A stretch of 64,000 nucleotides of DNA from Paenibacillaceae bacterium (GTDB lineage Bacteria; Bacillota; Bacilli; Paenibacillales; Paenibacillaceae): the NCBI GenBank assembly GCA_004134985.1, contig REGQ01000058.1, forward strand, positions 124,001 to 188,000, written 5' to 3'. The translations under genes were made by a program, and so were the position numbers. How positions within the stretch are numbered: position 1 is the stretch's first letter; the number at the start of each line of letters is the position of its first letter. Positions 45,925 through 54,326 of the stretch are shown piece by piece. A model generated the notes under the pieces. The model ran no database searches. It was given only the letters and a program-made list of their open reading frames with translations, and was not told the DNA's origin.

Positions 45925-46592
45925 ACTGAGAGTCCTCCCTTCACCCTTCTTATGCGAACCAGCAAATGCAGTCCGGCAAGCATAGCATAACCGAAGCGGA
46001 TTTTCGCTATGCACAACAGGTCAGTGGAAAAATACACATGATTGTATACCGGCCGCACCGCCATACGCGGCATGCTTTGCAAATGGATAAAGTGGGATAA
46101 CCCTCCAAGGAGAGATGTTTGTATCGCCCAGATTTGCCCGGTGGCTATCGCTGTCCAAGCCGCTTCGCCGGTACCGATCGAAGTGTTCCAGTCCCAAGCG
46201 GTAATTCTGAATCTGCGCAAAGTATGCAGCAGCCAGGTAGTAAAATGGTCGGTATGCAATCGCAACAGCTTCAAACGTTGGTAAAACTCCAGCGCTCTTT
46301 CAAAACTGATTTTTTGACGGCCGGATTGCTGGTTTTCCCCTGCTATTTGATGTTTTTCCTTCTCTGTCTGAATCTGCAGTCGGCCGTTCTTCATGAAGAG
46401 CACAGGCACTTCAAACTGATAGCTGAGCAAACCGAACAGCGCCCTGATCTGAAACGATAAATAGTCGTCCTCGCCTCTTCTTTTGATTTCGAACCGGCAA
46501 GTAACTTCCGAGCGCACCGCAAAAAAAATCAACAAAAAAAGACTTGCTGTCAATATCGCTGCCCATATCCATTCCCACGGCATTGTACGCAC
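45897..46592 (-). CDS. DUF2953 membrane-anchored protein (YtfI-like)
   Basis: A 231-residue protein with one N-terminal transmembrane helix (about 8-26) and the DUF2953 pattern (an RFRITAWDWNTSIGTGEA region). It has no known activity; the conserved pairing with ytfJ suggests a shared forespore role. The start is GTG 46592 with GGGGTGA 7 nt upstream; an ATG three codons later is possible. A sigma-F/G-like promoter lies just upstream. Confidence 0.85.
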   Translation of the reverse strand: MRTMPWEWIWAAILTASLFLLIFFAVRSEVTCRFEIKRRGEDDYLSFQIRALFGLLSYQFEVPVLFMKNGRLQIQTEKEKHQIAGENQQSGRQKISFERALEFYQRLKLLRLHTDHFTTWLLHTLRRFRITAWDWNTSIGTGEAAWTAIATGQIWAIQTSLLGGLSHFIHLQSMPRMAVRPVYNHVYFSTDLLCIAKIRFGYAMLAGLHLLVRIRRVKGGLSVWQNILFKA

Positions 46593-46626
46593 TTAAGCGT
46601 CACCCCGCTCCTGTAATTGTTGGGAT

Positions 46627-46656
46627 TAGTATAGGCCATGACAGCAAATCTCATTC
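46627..46656 (-). promoter_or_regulatory. Sigma-F/G-like promoter of the DUF2953-ytfJ pair
   Basis: On the minus strand GAATG (46652-46656) fits the gHATR -35 and TATACTA (46627-46633) fits CATHHTA with one mismatch, with an 18-bp spacer. It begins immediately after the scpB stop. Confidence 0.65.
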
Positions 46657-46657
46657 T

Positions 46658-47284
46658 TTACCCGTTTTGTTTGTTTTCCTCAAACACTTGAATTTCATCA
46701 ATCGTCAATTGGCGCTTGTCCAGTTGATCAAACAGCGTCTGGGTTTGCTCTTCGAGCATATCATCGGCATGAAGCGCCGTTGGCGGCGGCAGCGCATCGA
46801 GTCCGGACAGACCGAAATAGTCAAGGAACGCTTTGGTTGTACCATATAAAATCGGTCGACCAATCGCCTCTGCACGGCCTGTCTCCTCGATCAGGTCTTT
46901 GCTGACGAGCGATTGAATGGCGCGCTCGCTTTTCACCCCGCGAATCTCCTCGATCTCCACACGGGTAATCGGTTGCCTGTAAGCAACGATGGAAAGTGTT
47001 TCGAGCGCAGCCTGAGACAAGCTGGCCCTGCTTGGCGAGTAAGCGAGTTTCTCAAAATACGGAGCATGCTCGGGATTGGTTGTCAGCCTGAAAGCCCCCG
47101 CCACCTCCGCGATTCGCAGTCCGCGCCCTGCTCGTCCAAGTTCCAATGCCAGCTCGTGCAGCGCATCGCGCACAATACCTGCATCGCGCTCGGTCACCTC
47201 GGCCAACTGCTTGGCGCTCAAGCCTTCATCACCCGCCATAAAAAGCAGGCCCTCAATAATCGATTTCAATGTTTGAAAATCCAC
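46658..47284 (-). CDS. scpB: Segregation and condensation protein B
   Basis: A 208-residue protein with two winged-helix domains (LKSIIEGLLFMAGDEGLSAKQLAEV and SQAALETLSIVAYRQPITRVEIEEIRGVKSE). ScpB dimers bind ScpA and regulate the SMC complex in chromosome segregation. GTG 47284 lies within the end of scpA (32-nt overlap), showing tight coupling. The upstream G-run GGGGGAAA gives only short spacing. Confidence 0.95.
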   Translation of the reverse strand: MDFQTLKSIIEGLLFMAGDEGLSAKQLAEVTERDAGIVRDALHELALELGRAGRGLRIAEVAGAFRLTTNPEHAPYFEKLAYSPSRASLSQAALETLSIVAYRQPITRVEIEEIRGVKSERAIQSLVSKDLIEETGRAEAIGRPILYGTTKAFLDYFGLSGLDALPPPTALHADDMLEEQTQTLFDQLDKRQLTIDEIQVFEENKQNG

Positions 47285-48032
47285 TTTCCCCCGCTTCCCC
47301 TCTCCAATGAATCACGATATCCTCAAACAGTTGATGCTGAAAGCAGCGGATTTGTTTCATTTTCATCAGTTCCAAAACAGCCAGAAACGTCACGACAATT
47401 TCGTGACGCTCCACTTCTGTACCTACCAAGCGGGAAAATCGGACCGTTTCATGTTCACGCAGCAGTGTCATAATATCGACAATTCGATCTTTCACCGATA
47501 TTTCATCCCGTCTTACTGTCGCAACAAATGAACGTCTGGCCGCCCGCTTCAACGCTTTTTGAAAGGCTGCAATTAAATCGGATATATGAAGTCCCTTGAC
47601 CGGATTGGCAACGATCGTTGGCATAAACGGCGTCAAATCTTCCGGCTCCTTGCTAAAGACAAGACTGCGCTCCAGTTCTTTCTCCCGTAATTGCTCGGCA
47701 ATTTGCTTGTATTTCCGATATTCGACGAGTTTTTGAATCAGTTCATCCCGCGGGTCCAGACCATCATCGAACCAGTCCTCCGGCTCATCCATCGGCAGCG
47801 GAGGCTTCGGCAGCAATTGGCTGCTCTTGATCGATAGGAGCGTGGCTGCCATGACAAGAAACTCGCTCGTTACTTCCAGCTCCATCTCCTGCATGGCATT
47901 CAGGTAGTCCATGTACTGTTCGGTGATTTCACTGATCGATATATCTTGAATATCAATTTCAGCTTTGTCAATCAGATGAAGCAGCAGATCAAGCGGCCCT
48001 TCAAATGATTCAAGCTTGTAATGCATTGTCAC
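47253..48032 (-). CDS. scpA: Segregation and condensation protein A
   Basis: A 259-residue kleisin subunit of SMC-ScpAB. The N-terminal domain is visible (YKLESFEGPLDLLLHLIDKAEIDIQDI), as is the C-terminal winged helix (FLAVLELMKMKQI). GTG 48032 has AGGGGGA at 7-nt spacing; ATG 48026 is an alternative. It overlaps scpB at its 3' end and lies 19 bp downstream of ribH. Confidence 0.95.
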   Translation of the reverse strand: MTMHYKLESFEGPLDLLLHLIDKAEIDIQDISISEITEQYMDYLNAMQEMELEVTSEFLVMAATLLSIKSSQLLPKPPLPMDEPEDWFDDGLDPRDELIQKLVEYRKYKQIAEQLREKELERSLVFSKEPEDLTPFMPTIVANPVKGLHISDLIAAFQKALKRAARRSFVATVRRDEISVKDRIVDIMTLLREHETVRFSRLVGTEVERHEIVVTFLAVLELMKMKQIRCFQHQLFEDIVIHWRGEAGESGFSNIEIDY

Positions 48033-48051
48033 CGCTTCGTCCCCCTGGGCG

Positions 48052-48522
48052 CTAGCCTTTCAACGCTTGCGTTAAGTTGGCCATTTCAATCGCTGTTGCT
48101 GCCGCTTCCCAGCCTTTGTTGCCTGCTTTTGTGCCGGCTCTTTCAACAGCCTGCTCAATGGAATCCGTTGTCAGCACACCGAAAATTGTAGGCACGCCAG
48201 TTTTCAGGGAAATAGCGGAAACGCCTTTGGCAACTTCGTTGCACACATAATCAAAATGCGGTGTTGATCCCCGAATGACGGCGCCAAGCGTAATGACGGC
48301 ATCATACTTGCCGCTCTCCGCCATCTTCTGGGCAATCAGCGGAATTTCAAAAGCGCCCGGTACCCATGCAATCTCGATTTCCTCTTCGCGAACGCCGTGG
48401 CGTTTCAAGGAATCCAGCGCCCCGCTAAGCAATTTGCCGGTAATAAACTCGTTGAAGCGTCCTACTGTAATGCCGTATTTCAAACCTTCCGAAACAAGAT
48501 TTCCTTCATAGATGCGTGTCAT
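48052..48522 (-). CDS. ribH: 6,7-dimethyl-8-ribityllumazine synthase
   Basis: A 156-residue enzyme of riboflavin synthesis. Characteristic segments are [54 protein letters not shown] and [12 protein letters not shown]. It condenses the RibA/RibD-derived diaminouracil with the RibB product. AAGGAGAG precedes the ATG. Last gene of ribD-E-BA-H. Confidence 0.97.
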   Translation of the reverse strand: MTRIYEGNLVSEGLKYGITVGRFNEFITGKLLSGALDSLKRHGVREEEIEIAWVPGAFEIPLIAQKMAESGKYDAVITLGAVIRGSTPHFDYVCNEVAKGVSAISLKTGVPTIFGVLTTDSIEQAVERAGTKAGNKGWEAAATAIEMANLTQALKG

Positions 48523-48594
48523 GTGCTATCTCTCCTTATGTTATATCAATTAGATTGGTTGTTATTGCGGGCAAACCTATACCTACTTGCTCTG

Positions 48595-49818
48595 TTACAC
48601 TTTGCTGTCTTCCTCAAACCGCAGCAGATGCCCCAGCTTCGACTGCTTGGTGCGCAGATAGTTCCGATTGTTCTCATTCTCTTTCATTTGCAGCGGCACG
48701 CGCTCTGTCACCTCGATGCCATAGCCTTCCAGACCTTTGATTTTGCGCGGGTTATTCGTTAATAAACGCATCTTCCGCACACCCAGATCTTTCAGTATTT
48801 GCGCGCCGATTCCATATTCTCGCAAATCAGGGGCAAACCCCAATTTAATATTGGCGTCGACGGTGTCCAGTCCCTGCTCCTGCAGCGCATAGGCTTTCAG
48901 TTTGTTAATCAGGCCAATTCCCCGCCCCTCCTGACGCATATACAGCAGAACGCCACTGCCCGCCTCGTCGATCTGCTGCAGCGCGGCAGCAAGCTGCGGG
49001 CCGCAATCACAACGGTGTGAGTGGAACACATCTCCGGTTAAGCATTCCGAGTGAACACGCACGAGTGTTGGTGTGTTGCTGTCAATTTTGCCTTTAACCA
49101 GCGCTACATGCTCCTTGTGATCAACCTCGTTCGTATAGGCTACAGCACGGAATGTTCCAAAATCGGTCGGCATTTTCACTTCCACTGCGCGCTCAACCAG
49201 CTTTTCCTTCTCATTGCGATACAGGATGAGATCGCGAATGGTAATTAGTTTCAATTGGTGCTGTTCTTTAAACTTGACGAGATCTGGCAGTCTGGCCATC
49301 GTCCCATCCTCTTTGATCACTTCACAGATAACAGCCGCCGGCTTGGAACCGCACATTCTCGCCAGGTCAATCGCCGCTTCCGTATGGCCGGCTCTGCGCA
49401 GCACGCCGCCATCCTTGGCAATCAACGGGAAAATATGGCCCGGTCTGCGAAAATCGCTCGCTTTGGTCGTCGGATCAATCAGCGCTTTAACTGTTTCTGC
49501 CCGTTCATAGGCGGAAATGCCTGTTGTCGTTGACTGATAATCAACCGAAACGGTGAAGGCTGTGCCGTGGTAATCTGTATTGTGCTTGACCATCGGCTGG
49601 AGATCAAGCTCCTCAGCACGCTCCTGCGTAATGGGAACACACACCAGACCGCGGGCCTCTTTGATCATAAAGTTAATAATTTCAGGCGTTGTTTTGTCGG
49701 CGAGCGCAATCAGATCGCCTTCATTCTCACGGTCTTCATCGTCGACAACGATAATTGCCTTCCCTAACATTAAATCATATATGGCATCTTCAATTGCGTC
49801 AAATCGTATGTCTGTCAT
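48595..49818 (-). CDS. ribBA: Bifunctional DHBP synthase / GTP cyclohydrolase II
   Basis: A 407-residue fusion. The RibB half is about 1-200 ([28 protein letters not shown]). The RibA half is about 205-400, with zinc cysteines in [15 protein letters not shown] and the [16 protein letters not shown] motif. It produces both riboflavin precursors, from ribulose-5-phosphate and GTP. ATG 49818 was preferred; an in-frame GTG at 49830 abuts AGGAAGG. Confidence 0.97.
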   Translation of the reverse strand: MTDIRFDAIEDAIYDLMLGKAIIVVDDEDRENEGDLIALADKTTPEIINFMIKEARGLVCVPITQERAEELDLQPMVKHNTDYHGTAFTVSVDYQSTTTGISAYERAETVKALIDPTTKASDFRRPGHIFPLIAKDGGVLRRAGHTEAAIDLARMCGSKPAAVICEVIKEDGTMARLPDLVKFKEQHQLKLITIRDLILYRNEKEKLVERAVEVKMPTDFGTFRAVAYTNEVDHKEHVALVKGKIDSNTPTLVRVHSECLTGDVFHSHRCDCGPQLAAALQQIDEAGSGVLLYMRQEGRGIGLINKLKAYALQEQGLDTVDANIKLGFAPDLREYGIGAQILKDLGVRKMRLLTNNPRKIKGLEGYGIEVTERVPLQMKENENNRNYLRTKQSKLGHLLRFEEDSKV

Positions 49819-49845
49819 TGCGGTCTCCACCCTTCCTGCTGTTAT

Positions 49846-50523
49846 TTATAGAAAACCATGTTCGGTTAAATAGTTTGTCGTTAAGCCGCCGCGCCGCCGC
49901 GATCCGCCTCCGCTGTCTGCGCCGGATGCGGGACGCTGCTTAAGCAAGTGCTCTACATATTTGCCAAGAATGTCCGTTTCGATATTTACTGTATCGCCGG
50001 GCTTCTTGAACTGCAGCGCCGTTTCTTTAAGCGTCAGGGGAATAATTGCGACAGAAAAGGTTTGCCCGTCTGATTCGGCGATCGTAAGGCTGATGCCATC
50101 CAATGTAATGGAGCCCTGCGGGATAATATGGCGGACAACCGCAGCATCATCAGGCCGAATCGTGTACCAGACGGAGTTCCCTTCGTCGGAGCGGGCAATA
50201 ATGGTTCCCGTTGCGTCGCTATGCCCTTGAACAATATGCCCGCCGAAACGTCCTCCAGCGAGCATTGCCCGCTCCAGATTCAAAGCGCCGCCGCTCCTCA
50301 CATCTTTTAAATTGGAATGACGATACGTTTGCGGGGTGACATCCACCGTGAAAGAGGTGCGGTCATACGCGGTTACCGTCAAACATACGCCGTTTACCGA
50401 AATGCTGTCCCCAAGGCGGACTCCTTCAAGCACTTTGCTTGCTTCGATGACCAGCACCATCGATTCCCCTTGTTTGCCGCTATAGCGGAGTTTTCCTATT
50501 TCTTCTATCAGCCCGGTAAACAT
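49846..50523 (-). CDS. ribE: Riboflavin synthase, alpha subunit
   Basis: A 225-residue protein of two homologous lumazine-binding barrels, each with an MFTGLIEE/IVQGHSD-type pattern (FTGLIEEIGKL; SVNGVCLTV; GGHIVQGHSDATG; SLTIAESD). It dismutates two lumazines to riboflavin. The C-terminal ~20 residues are Gly/Arg-rich (GADSGGGSRRRGG). ATG 50523 is set by AAGGAGTTG upstream and by the canonical MFTGLIEE start. Confidence 0.95.
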   Translation of the reverse strand: MFTGLIEEIGKLRYSGKQGESMVLVIEASKVLEGVRLGDSISVNGVCLTVTAYDRTSFTVDVTPQTYRHSNLKDVRSGGALNLERAMLAGGRFGGHIVQGHSDATGTIIARSDEGNSVWYTIRPDDAAVVRHIIPQGSITLDGISLTIAESDGQTFSVAIIPLTLKETALQFKKPGDTVNIETDILGKYVEHLLKQRPASGADSGGGSRRRGGLTTNYLTEHGFL

Positions 50524-50545
50524 GCTTTCAACTCCTTGATCATTA

Positions 50546-51655
50546 TTAGAGCCGGTAGTCAGGGTAACCGGAAATACAAATATCTTCCCCAACCTGCTCG
50601 GCTTTCATCTCGCGAATGTGCAGCGCGTCAGCCATTTGTTCCCAGCCCTCCATTTGAAAGCTGGCAGGCGCCGACGTTCCGCCAATTAGCTTGGGAGCGA
50701 AGAACAGCATTACTTTATCGATCAGCTTGGCCTCCAGCATAGCGCCATTCAGCCGTCCGCCGCCTTCAAGCAGAATCGAGCCTATCTCACGTTCCGCAAG
50801 CTGCCGCATCGCATCCTGCAGGTCAACATGCTCTCCATCGCCGCAAATCAACACCTGCACGCCGCGGTCCTCCAGTTGGCTGCGCTTATGCGCATCAGCT
50901 CTCCCGGTAGTCAGTACAGTGACCGGTATGCCGCTCTCCGCCGCGAGCATCCGCGCCTGAAGCGGCATGCGCAGCCTGGAATCCGCTACGATACGGACCG
51001 GATGCAGTGCGGGAACCGACAGGCGAGTCGTCAGCAGCGGGTCATCCGCAAGCGCAGTGGCCGAACCCACCATAATCCCGCTGTGTCTGTGGCGCAGCGT
51101 ATGCACCAATTCCCGGGCAGCAGGACCGGTTACCCACTGACTATCGCCCGTTTTCGAAGCGATTTTGCCATCGAGGGTGCTTGCGGTCTTCAATGTCACA
51201 AACGGCAGGCCAGTCGTAATGTACTTGATGAAAGCCTCATTCAGCATGCGGGCTTCTTCCTCCAGTACCCCGACGACGACTTCAATGCCTGCTTCACGCA
51301 GCCTTGCAATGCCGCGGCCGGCTACTTTCGGGTTAGGGTCCTGCATCGCCACGACAACCTTCGCTGCCTTGGCCTCAATGATGCGTTCACTGCAAGGCGG
51401 CGTCACTCCGTAATGACTGCATGGCTCAAGCGTGACATATATACTGGAGCCCTCAGCTTCGGTGCCAGCCATCGCAAGCGCATGAACTTCAGCATGTCCG
51501 GTGCCGCGTTTCAAATGCGTGCCCACACCGATGATTCGGCCTTCCTTGACGATTACGCAACCTACGACCGGGTTGATCCCTGTCTGCCCGCTAGCCTTGG
51601 CGGCCAGTTCCAGCGCCAACCGCATGTAGTAACTGTCGTTTATAATATCAATCAA
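50546..51655 (-). CDS. ribD: Riboflavin biosynthesis deaminase/reductase RibD
   Basis: A 369-residue bifunctional enzyme. The deaminase domain has zinc ligands in GHAEVHAL and TLEPCSHYGVTPPC; the reductase domain has TLDGKIASKTGDSQWVTG and LLEGGGRLNGAML. The start is probably TTG 51655, which begins eight nucleotides after the terminator's G-run and right after its T-tail. An internal ATG at 51625 lacks a ribosome site and would remove N-terminal residues. First gene of the operon, controlled by the FMN riboswitch upstream. Confidence 0.93.
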   Translation of the reverse strand: MIDIINDSYYMRLALELAAKASGQTGINPVVGCVIVKEGRIIGVGTHLKRGTGHAEVHALAMAGTEAEGSSIYVTLEPCSHYGVTPPCSERIIEAKAAKVVVAMQDPNPKVAGRGIARLREAGIEVVVGVLEEEARMLNEAFIKYITTGLPFVTLKTASTLDGKIASKTGDSQWVTGPAARELVHTLRHRHSGIMVGSATALADDPLLTTRLSVPALHPVRIVADSRLRMPLQARMLAAESGIPVTVLTTGRADAHKRSQLEDRGVQVLICGDGEHVDLQDAMRQLAEREIGSILLEGGGRLNGAMLEAKLIDKVMLFFAPKLIGGTSAPASFQMEGWEQMADALHIREMKAEQVGEDICISGYPDYRL

Positions 51656-51657
51656 TT

Positions 51658-51691
51658 AAAAAACCCCCGATAGCCAAGGCAGCCTCAGGGG
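51658..51691 (-). terminator. Riboswitch-controlled terminator before ribD
   Basis: On the minus strand a C-rich arm (CCCCTGAGGC) pairs with GCTATCGGGG, with an internal loop, and a six-T tail follows. The tail is two nucleotides from the ribD TTG. This is the expected expression platform of the FMN riboswitch. Confidence 0.75.
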
Positions 51692-51799
51692 TAATGGTAT
51701 GTGTGAAAAATCAGCTTGCCATCCATATTCAAAGAAGCCTTCGCAACTTGTGAAAAAAATAACAAGTATACGGGCACGGTGAATAACGGTCAGCCAGCG

Positions 51800-52010
51800 T
51801 CTCCTTCTCCCATCCAGACTATACTGTCGGTCCCGGAATTGCACCGGGTCCACCGTATGGAAGCCAATCAAGCAGTAAAAACTGCTATCGGTTGGTTTCC
51901 ATCCGGGTCACGGACTAACTCGCGCCAGGAAAGCAAAAGTTGACTTGACGTCTCCTGAACACTTGATCACCGCCGGTTGGGAATTGCACCCTACCCCGAA
52001 AGGACTGCTG
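51800..52010 (-). ncRNA. FMN riboswitch (RFN element)
   Basis: On the minus strand the conserved RFN blocks appear in order: TTCGGGGTAGGGTGCAATTC with CCCAACCGGCGGT, then GTCCGTGACCCG, then GGTGGACCCGGTGCAATTCC with GGGACCGACAGTATAGTC, and finally TGGATGGGAGAAGGAG. It binds FMN and switches off the rib operon. The terminator at 51658-51691 lies about 110 nt downstream, leaving room for an anti-terminator. Confidence 0.97.
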
Positions 52011-52136
52011 CTTTATTAAACATTGTTGTATTTTTCTACTAATGATTGAAATACTACCATTGAATTTTGAAAATTGCAAGGGACTTTTTCACAATTTCCG
52101 ACTTTTTTCCGTTTATTCCATTCGGAATACATGTAT

Positions 52137-52166
52137 TTGGCGTAATGCATCCGTTTGTAGTATGAT
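52137..52166 (+). promoter_or_regulatory. Candidate sigma-A promoter of ppiB
   Basis: TTGGCG (52137-52142) and TATGAT (52161-52166) are separated by 18 bp, about 38 nt before the ppiB start. Two and one mismatches to consensus. Confidence 0.55.
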
Positions 52167-52203
52167 AGGACGGTACATAGATGATGAAGGAGTGTTGTTG
52201 AAA

Positions 52204-52635
52204 ATGGCTAAACAAGCAAAGATCACCATGACAGACGGCAGTGTAGTAAAAATTGATTTATTCGAGCAGGATGCTCCGAATACAGTAGCTAATTTCGAAA
52301 AGCTTGCCAACGAAGGGTTTTATAATGGTCTCGTATTCCACCGAGTCATCCCAGGGTTCGTAGCACAAGGCGGCTGTCCGAGCGGCAGCGGCAGCGGTGG
52401 TCCTGGCTACACGATCAACTGTGAGATTAACCCTAATAAACATGAGCGCGGAGCGCTCGCAATGGCGCACGCAGGTCGCAATACAGGCGGCAGCCAGTTC
52501 TATATCGTCTATCAGCCACAGCCGCACCTGGATGGACAGCATACTGTGTTCGGTAAAGTTGTGGAAGGCATGGACATTGTTGACGGCTTTAAAGGACGCG
52601 ATAAAATGGACAAGGTTGAAATTATCGAAGCCTGA
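52204..52635 (+). CDS. ppiB: Cyclophilin-type peptidyl-prolyl isomerase
   Basis: A 143-residue cytoplasmic cyclophilin. Active-site segments are [14 protein letters not shown], a Gly/Ser loop, and [26 protein letters not shown]. It speeds proline isomerisation in folding proteins. ATG 52204 has GAAGGAG 11 nt upstream; the open frame extends to 52042 without support. Convergent with lysA and followed by a strong terminator. Confidence 0.96.
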   Translation: MAKQAKITMTDGSVVKIDLFEQDAPNTVANFEKLANEGFYNGLVFHRVIPGFVAQGGCPSGSGSGGPGYTINCEINPNKHERGALAMAHAGRNTGGSQFYIVYQPQPHLDGQHTVFGKVVEGMDIVDGFKGRDKMDKVEIIEA

Positions 52636-52659
52636 TTTTTAACCAAAGTTGAACAAAGC

Positions 52660-52691
52660 AATCCCCCGACCGGGCATCCGGTCGGGGGATT
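52660..52691 (+). terminator. Terminator of ppiB
   Basis: A perfect 14-bp stem AATCCCCCGACCGG / CCGGTCGGGGGATT with a GCAT loop, followed by GCTTGTTTG. It lies 24 nt past the ppiB stop. Confidence 0.85.
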
Positions 52692-52729
52692 GCTTGTTTG
52701 TGGACATGACGCAAAATGCCCATGCAGCG

Positions 52730-52755
52730 GCAGCCCCGTTCTGTAACGGGGCTGC
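52730..52755. terminator. Hairpin between convergent ppiB and lysA
   Basis: A perfect 11-bp stem GCAGCCCCGTT / AACGGGGCTGC with a CTGT loop lies about 55 nt past the lysA stop. It lacks a T-run on either strand, so a role as lysA terminator or 3' stabiliser is only inferred. Confidence 0.5.
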
Positions 52756-52810
52756 TATCCGCTTGCTTATAGGGCCTTGTTGTTGTTTCTTGCGTATGGC
52801 TTGACTGCTA

Positions 52811-54139
52811 TTACAGCACAGCCTCTTTTTTCAAACGGGCCGGAATGATGTCGTTGCCTACGATATCATTGAATGATTCCCGGCGAACAGCCAGATCGGC
52901 CTGCCCATCCTTTACGAAGACGACAGCCGGACGGCGGATCCGGTTGTAATTGCTCGCCATCGCATAATTGTAGGCGCCCGTACAGAACACCGCCAGCAAA
53001 TCTCCGATGTTGACTTCCGGAAGCTCGAGATCCCAAATCAGCATATCTCCGCTTTCACAGCATTTGCCGGCTACTGATACGGTTTCCTGAACCGCTTCAT
53101 TCGCGCGGTTAGCCAGAACTGCCTCATATTTGGATTCATACAGTGCAGGACGCGGGTTATCGGTCATGCCGCCATCAACAGCAATATACTTGCGAACGCC
53201 CGGAATATCCTTGCTTGTACCGACCGTATACAGCGTCGTACCGGCATCGCCGACCACGCTGCGGCCTGGCTCTACCCAAATTTCAGGTAGCGGGTAGCCT
53301 GCCTGCGAGAAATTCGATTTAATGGCATCTGTAATTGCCTTTACATACTCTTCAACCTGCAGCGGCGCATCCTCGGAAGTATAGCGAATACCAAAGCCTC
53401 CGCCCAAATTGATGACTTCAAAGGTCAAGCCAAGCTCGGATTTAATTTGCACAGCGAACTCGGAAACTTTATCGACCGCCATCCTGAAGCCTTCCACTTC
53501 AAAAATCTGCGAGCCGATATGGGAATGCACGCCAAGCAGCTTCAGATTTTTCAATTGCAGTCCTTCCTGGATTGCCCGATAAGCGGCGCCGTTGCCCAGA
53601 TCGAAACCGAACTTGGAATCTTGCTGCCCTGTGGAAATATAGTCATGGGTATGCGCCTCAACGCCAGGTGTAACACGCAGCAGCACGTTTACGCTTTTGC
53701 CCTTCTCCGCAGCCAGAGCGTTCAGCAAATGAAGCTCCACGAAATTGTCGACTACATAGCAGCCGATATTGGCATCCAGCGCCATATTGATTTCGTCAGG
53801 CGTTTTATTGTTGCCGTGGAAATGAATGCGTCCGGCAGGGAATCCGGCTTGCAGCGCTGTGTACAGCTCGCCGTCGGATACAACGTCCAGCGACATGTCC
53901 TCCTCTTCAACGATCGCGCACATGGCCATTACACAAAAAGCTTTGCTGGCGTAAGCGACCTGAAATTTCAGACCGGATGCGCGAAACGCTTCAACATACT
54001 GCCGCGCACGCTTGCGCACTAAGTCTTCATCTACAATATAAAGCGGTGTGCCGAATTCAGCTGCCAGGTCTGACGTATCGCAGCCCCCAATTTCCAGATG
54101 ACCTTTATCATTAATTTTGCTTGTTCCATGAAAGTACAT
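52811..54139 (-). CDS. lysA: Diaminopimelate decarboxylase
   Basis: A 442-residue PLP enzyme that makes lysine from meso-diaminopimelate. The PLP lysine lies in FQVAYASKAF; further motifs are HFHGNNKTPDEI, GVHSHIGSQI, NLGGGFGIRY and the catalytic Cys region GKCCESGDML. ATG 54139 has GGAGGGA upstream; a longer frame to 54184 is not supported. It lies downstream of spoVAF, the arrangement known from Bacillus. Confidence 0.96.
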   Translation of the reverse strand: MYFHGTSKINDKGHLEIGGCDTSDLAAEFGTPLYIVDEDLVRKRARQYVEAFRASGLKFQVAYASKAFCVMAMCAIVEEEDMSLDVVSDGELYTALQAGFPAGRIHFHGNNKTPDEINMALDANIGCYVVDNFVELHLLNALAAEKGKSVNVLLRVTPGVEAHTHDYISTGQQDSKFGFDLGNGAAYRAIQEGLQLKNLKLLGVHSHIGSQIFEVEGFRMAVDKVSEFAVQIKSELGLTFEVINLGGGFGIRYTSEDAPLQVEEYVKAITDAIKSNFSQAGYPLPEIWVEPGRSVVGDAGTTLYTVGTSKDIPGVRKYIAVDGGMTDNPRPALYESKYEAVLANRANEAVQETVSVAGKCCESGDMLIWDLELPEVNIGDLLAVFCTGAYNYAMASNYNRIRRPAVVFVKDGQADLAVRRESFNDIVGNDIIPARLKKEAVL

Positions 54140-54248
54140 ATATTTCCCTCCGCTTTCTCCAATTGCCCCCATTGATTCAAACAAAACGATGCCCTTCGCA
54201 TTCTGTGCAAGAGAGATCCGTTTTCAACTTGTGGCTAAAACTTACCTA

Positions 54249-54277
54249 AGTATATCGTATAGCGAGCCGAGTTTGAA
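54249..54277 (-). promoter_or_regulatory. Possible promoter of lysA
   Basis: On the minus strand TTCAAA (54272-54277) and TATACT (54249-54254) are spaced 17 bp. The -35 is poor. It would let lysA be expressed independently of the forespore spoVA transcript. Confidence 0.35.
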
Positions 54278-54326
54278 TGGATTAATGCGAATTTTTTTTG
54301 CATTAATTTTCAAAGTTCTGCTCTTG

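Noticed and set aside
54281-54308. Hairpin ATTAATGC...GCATTAAT after spoVAF as terminator
   Set aside because: The stem is short and AT-rich, has no T-run after it on the minus strand, and lies next to the possible lysA promoter.
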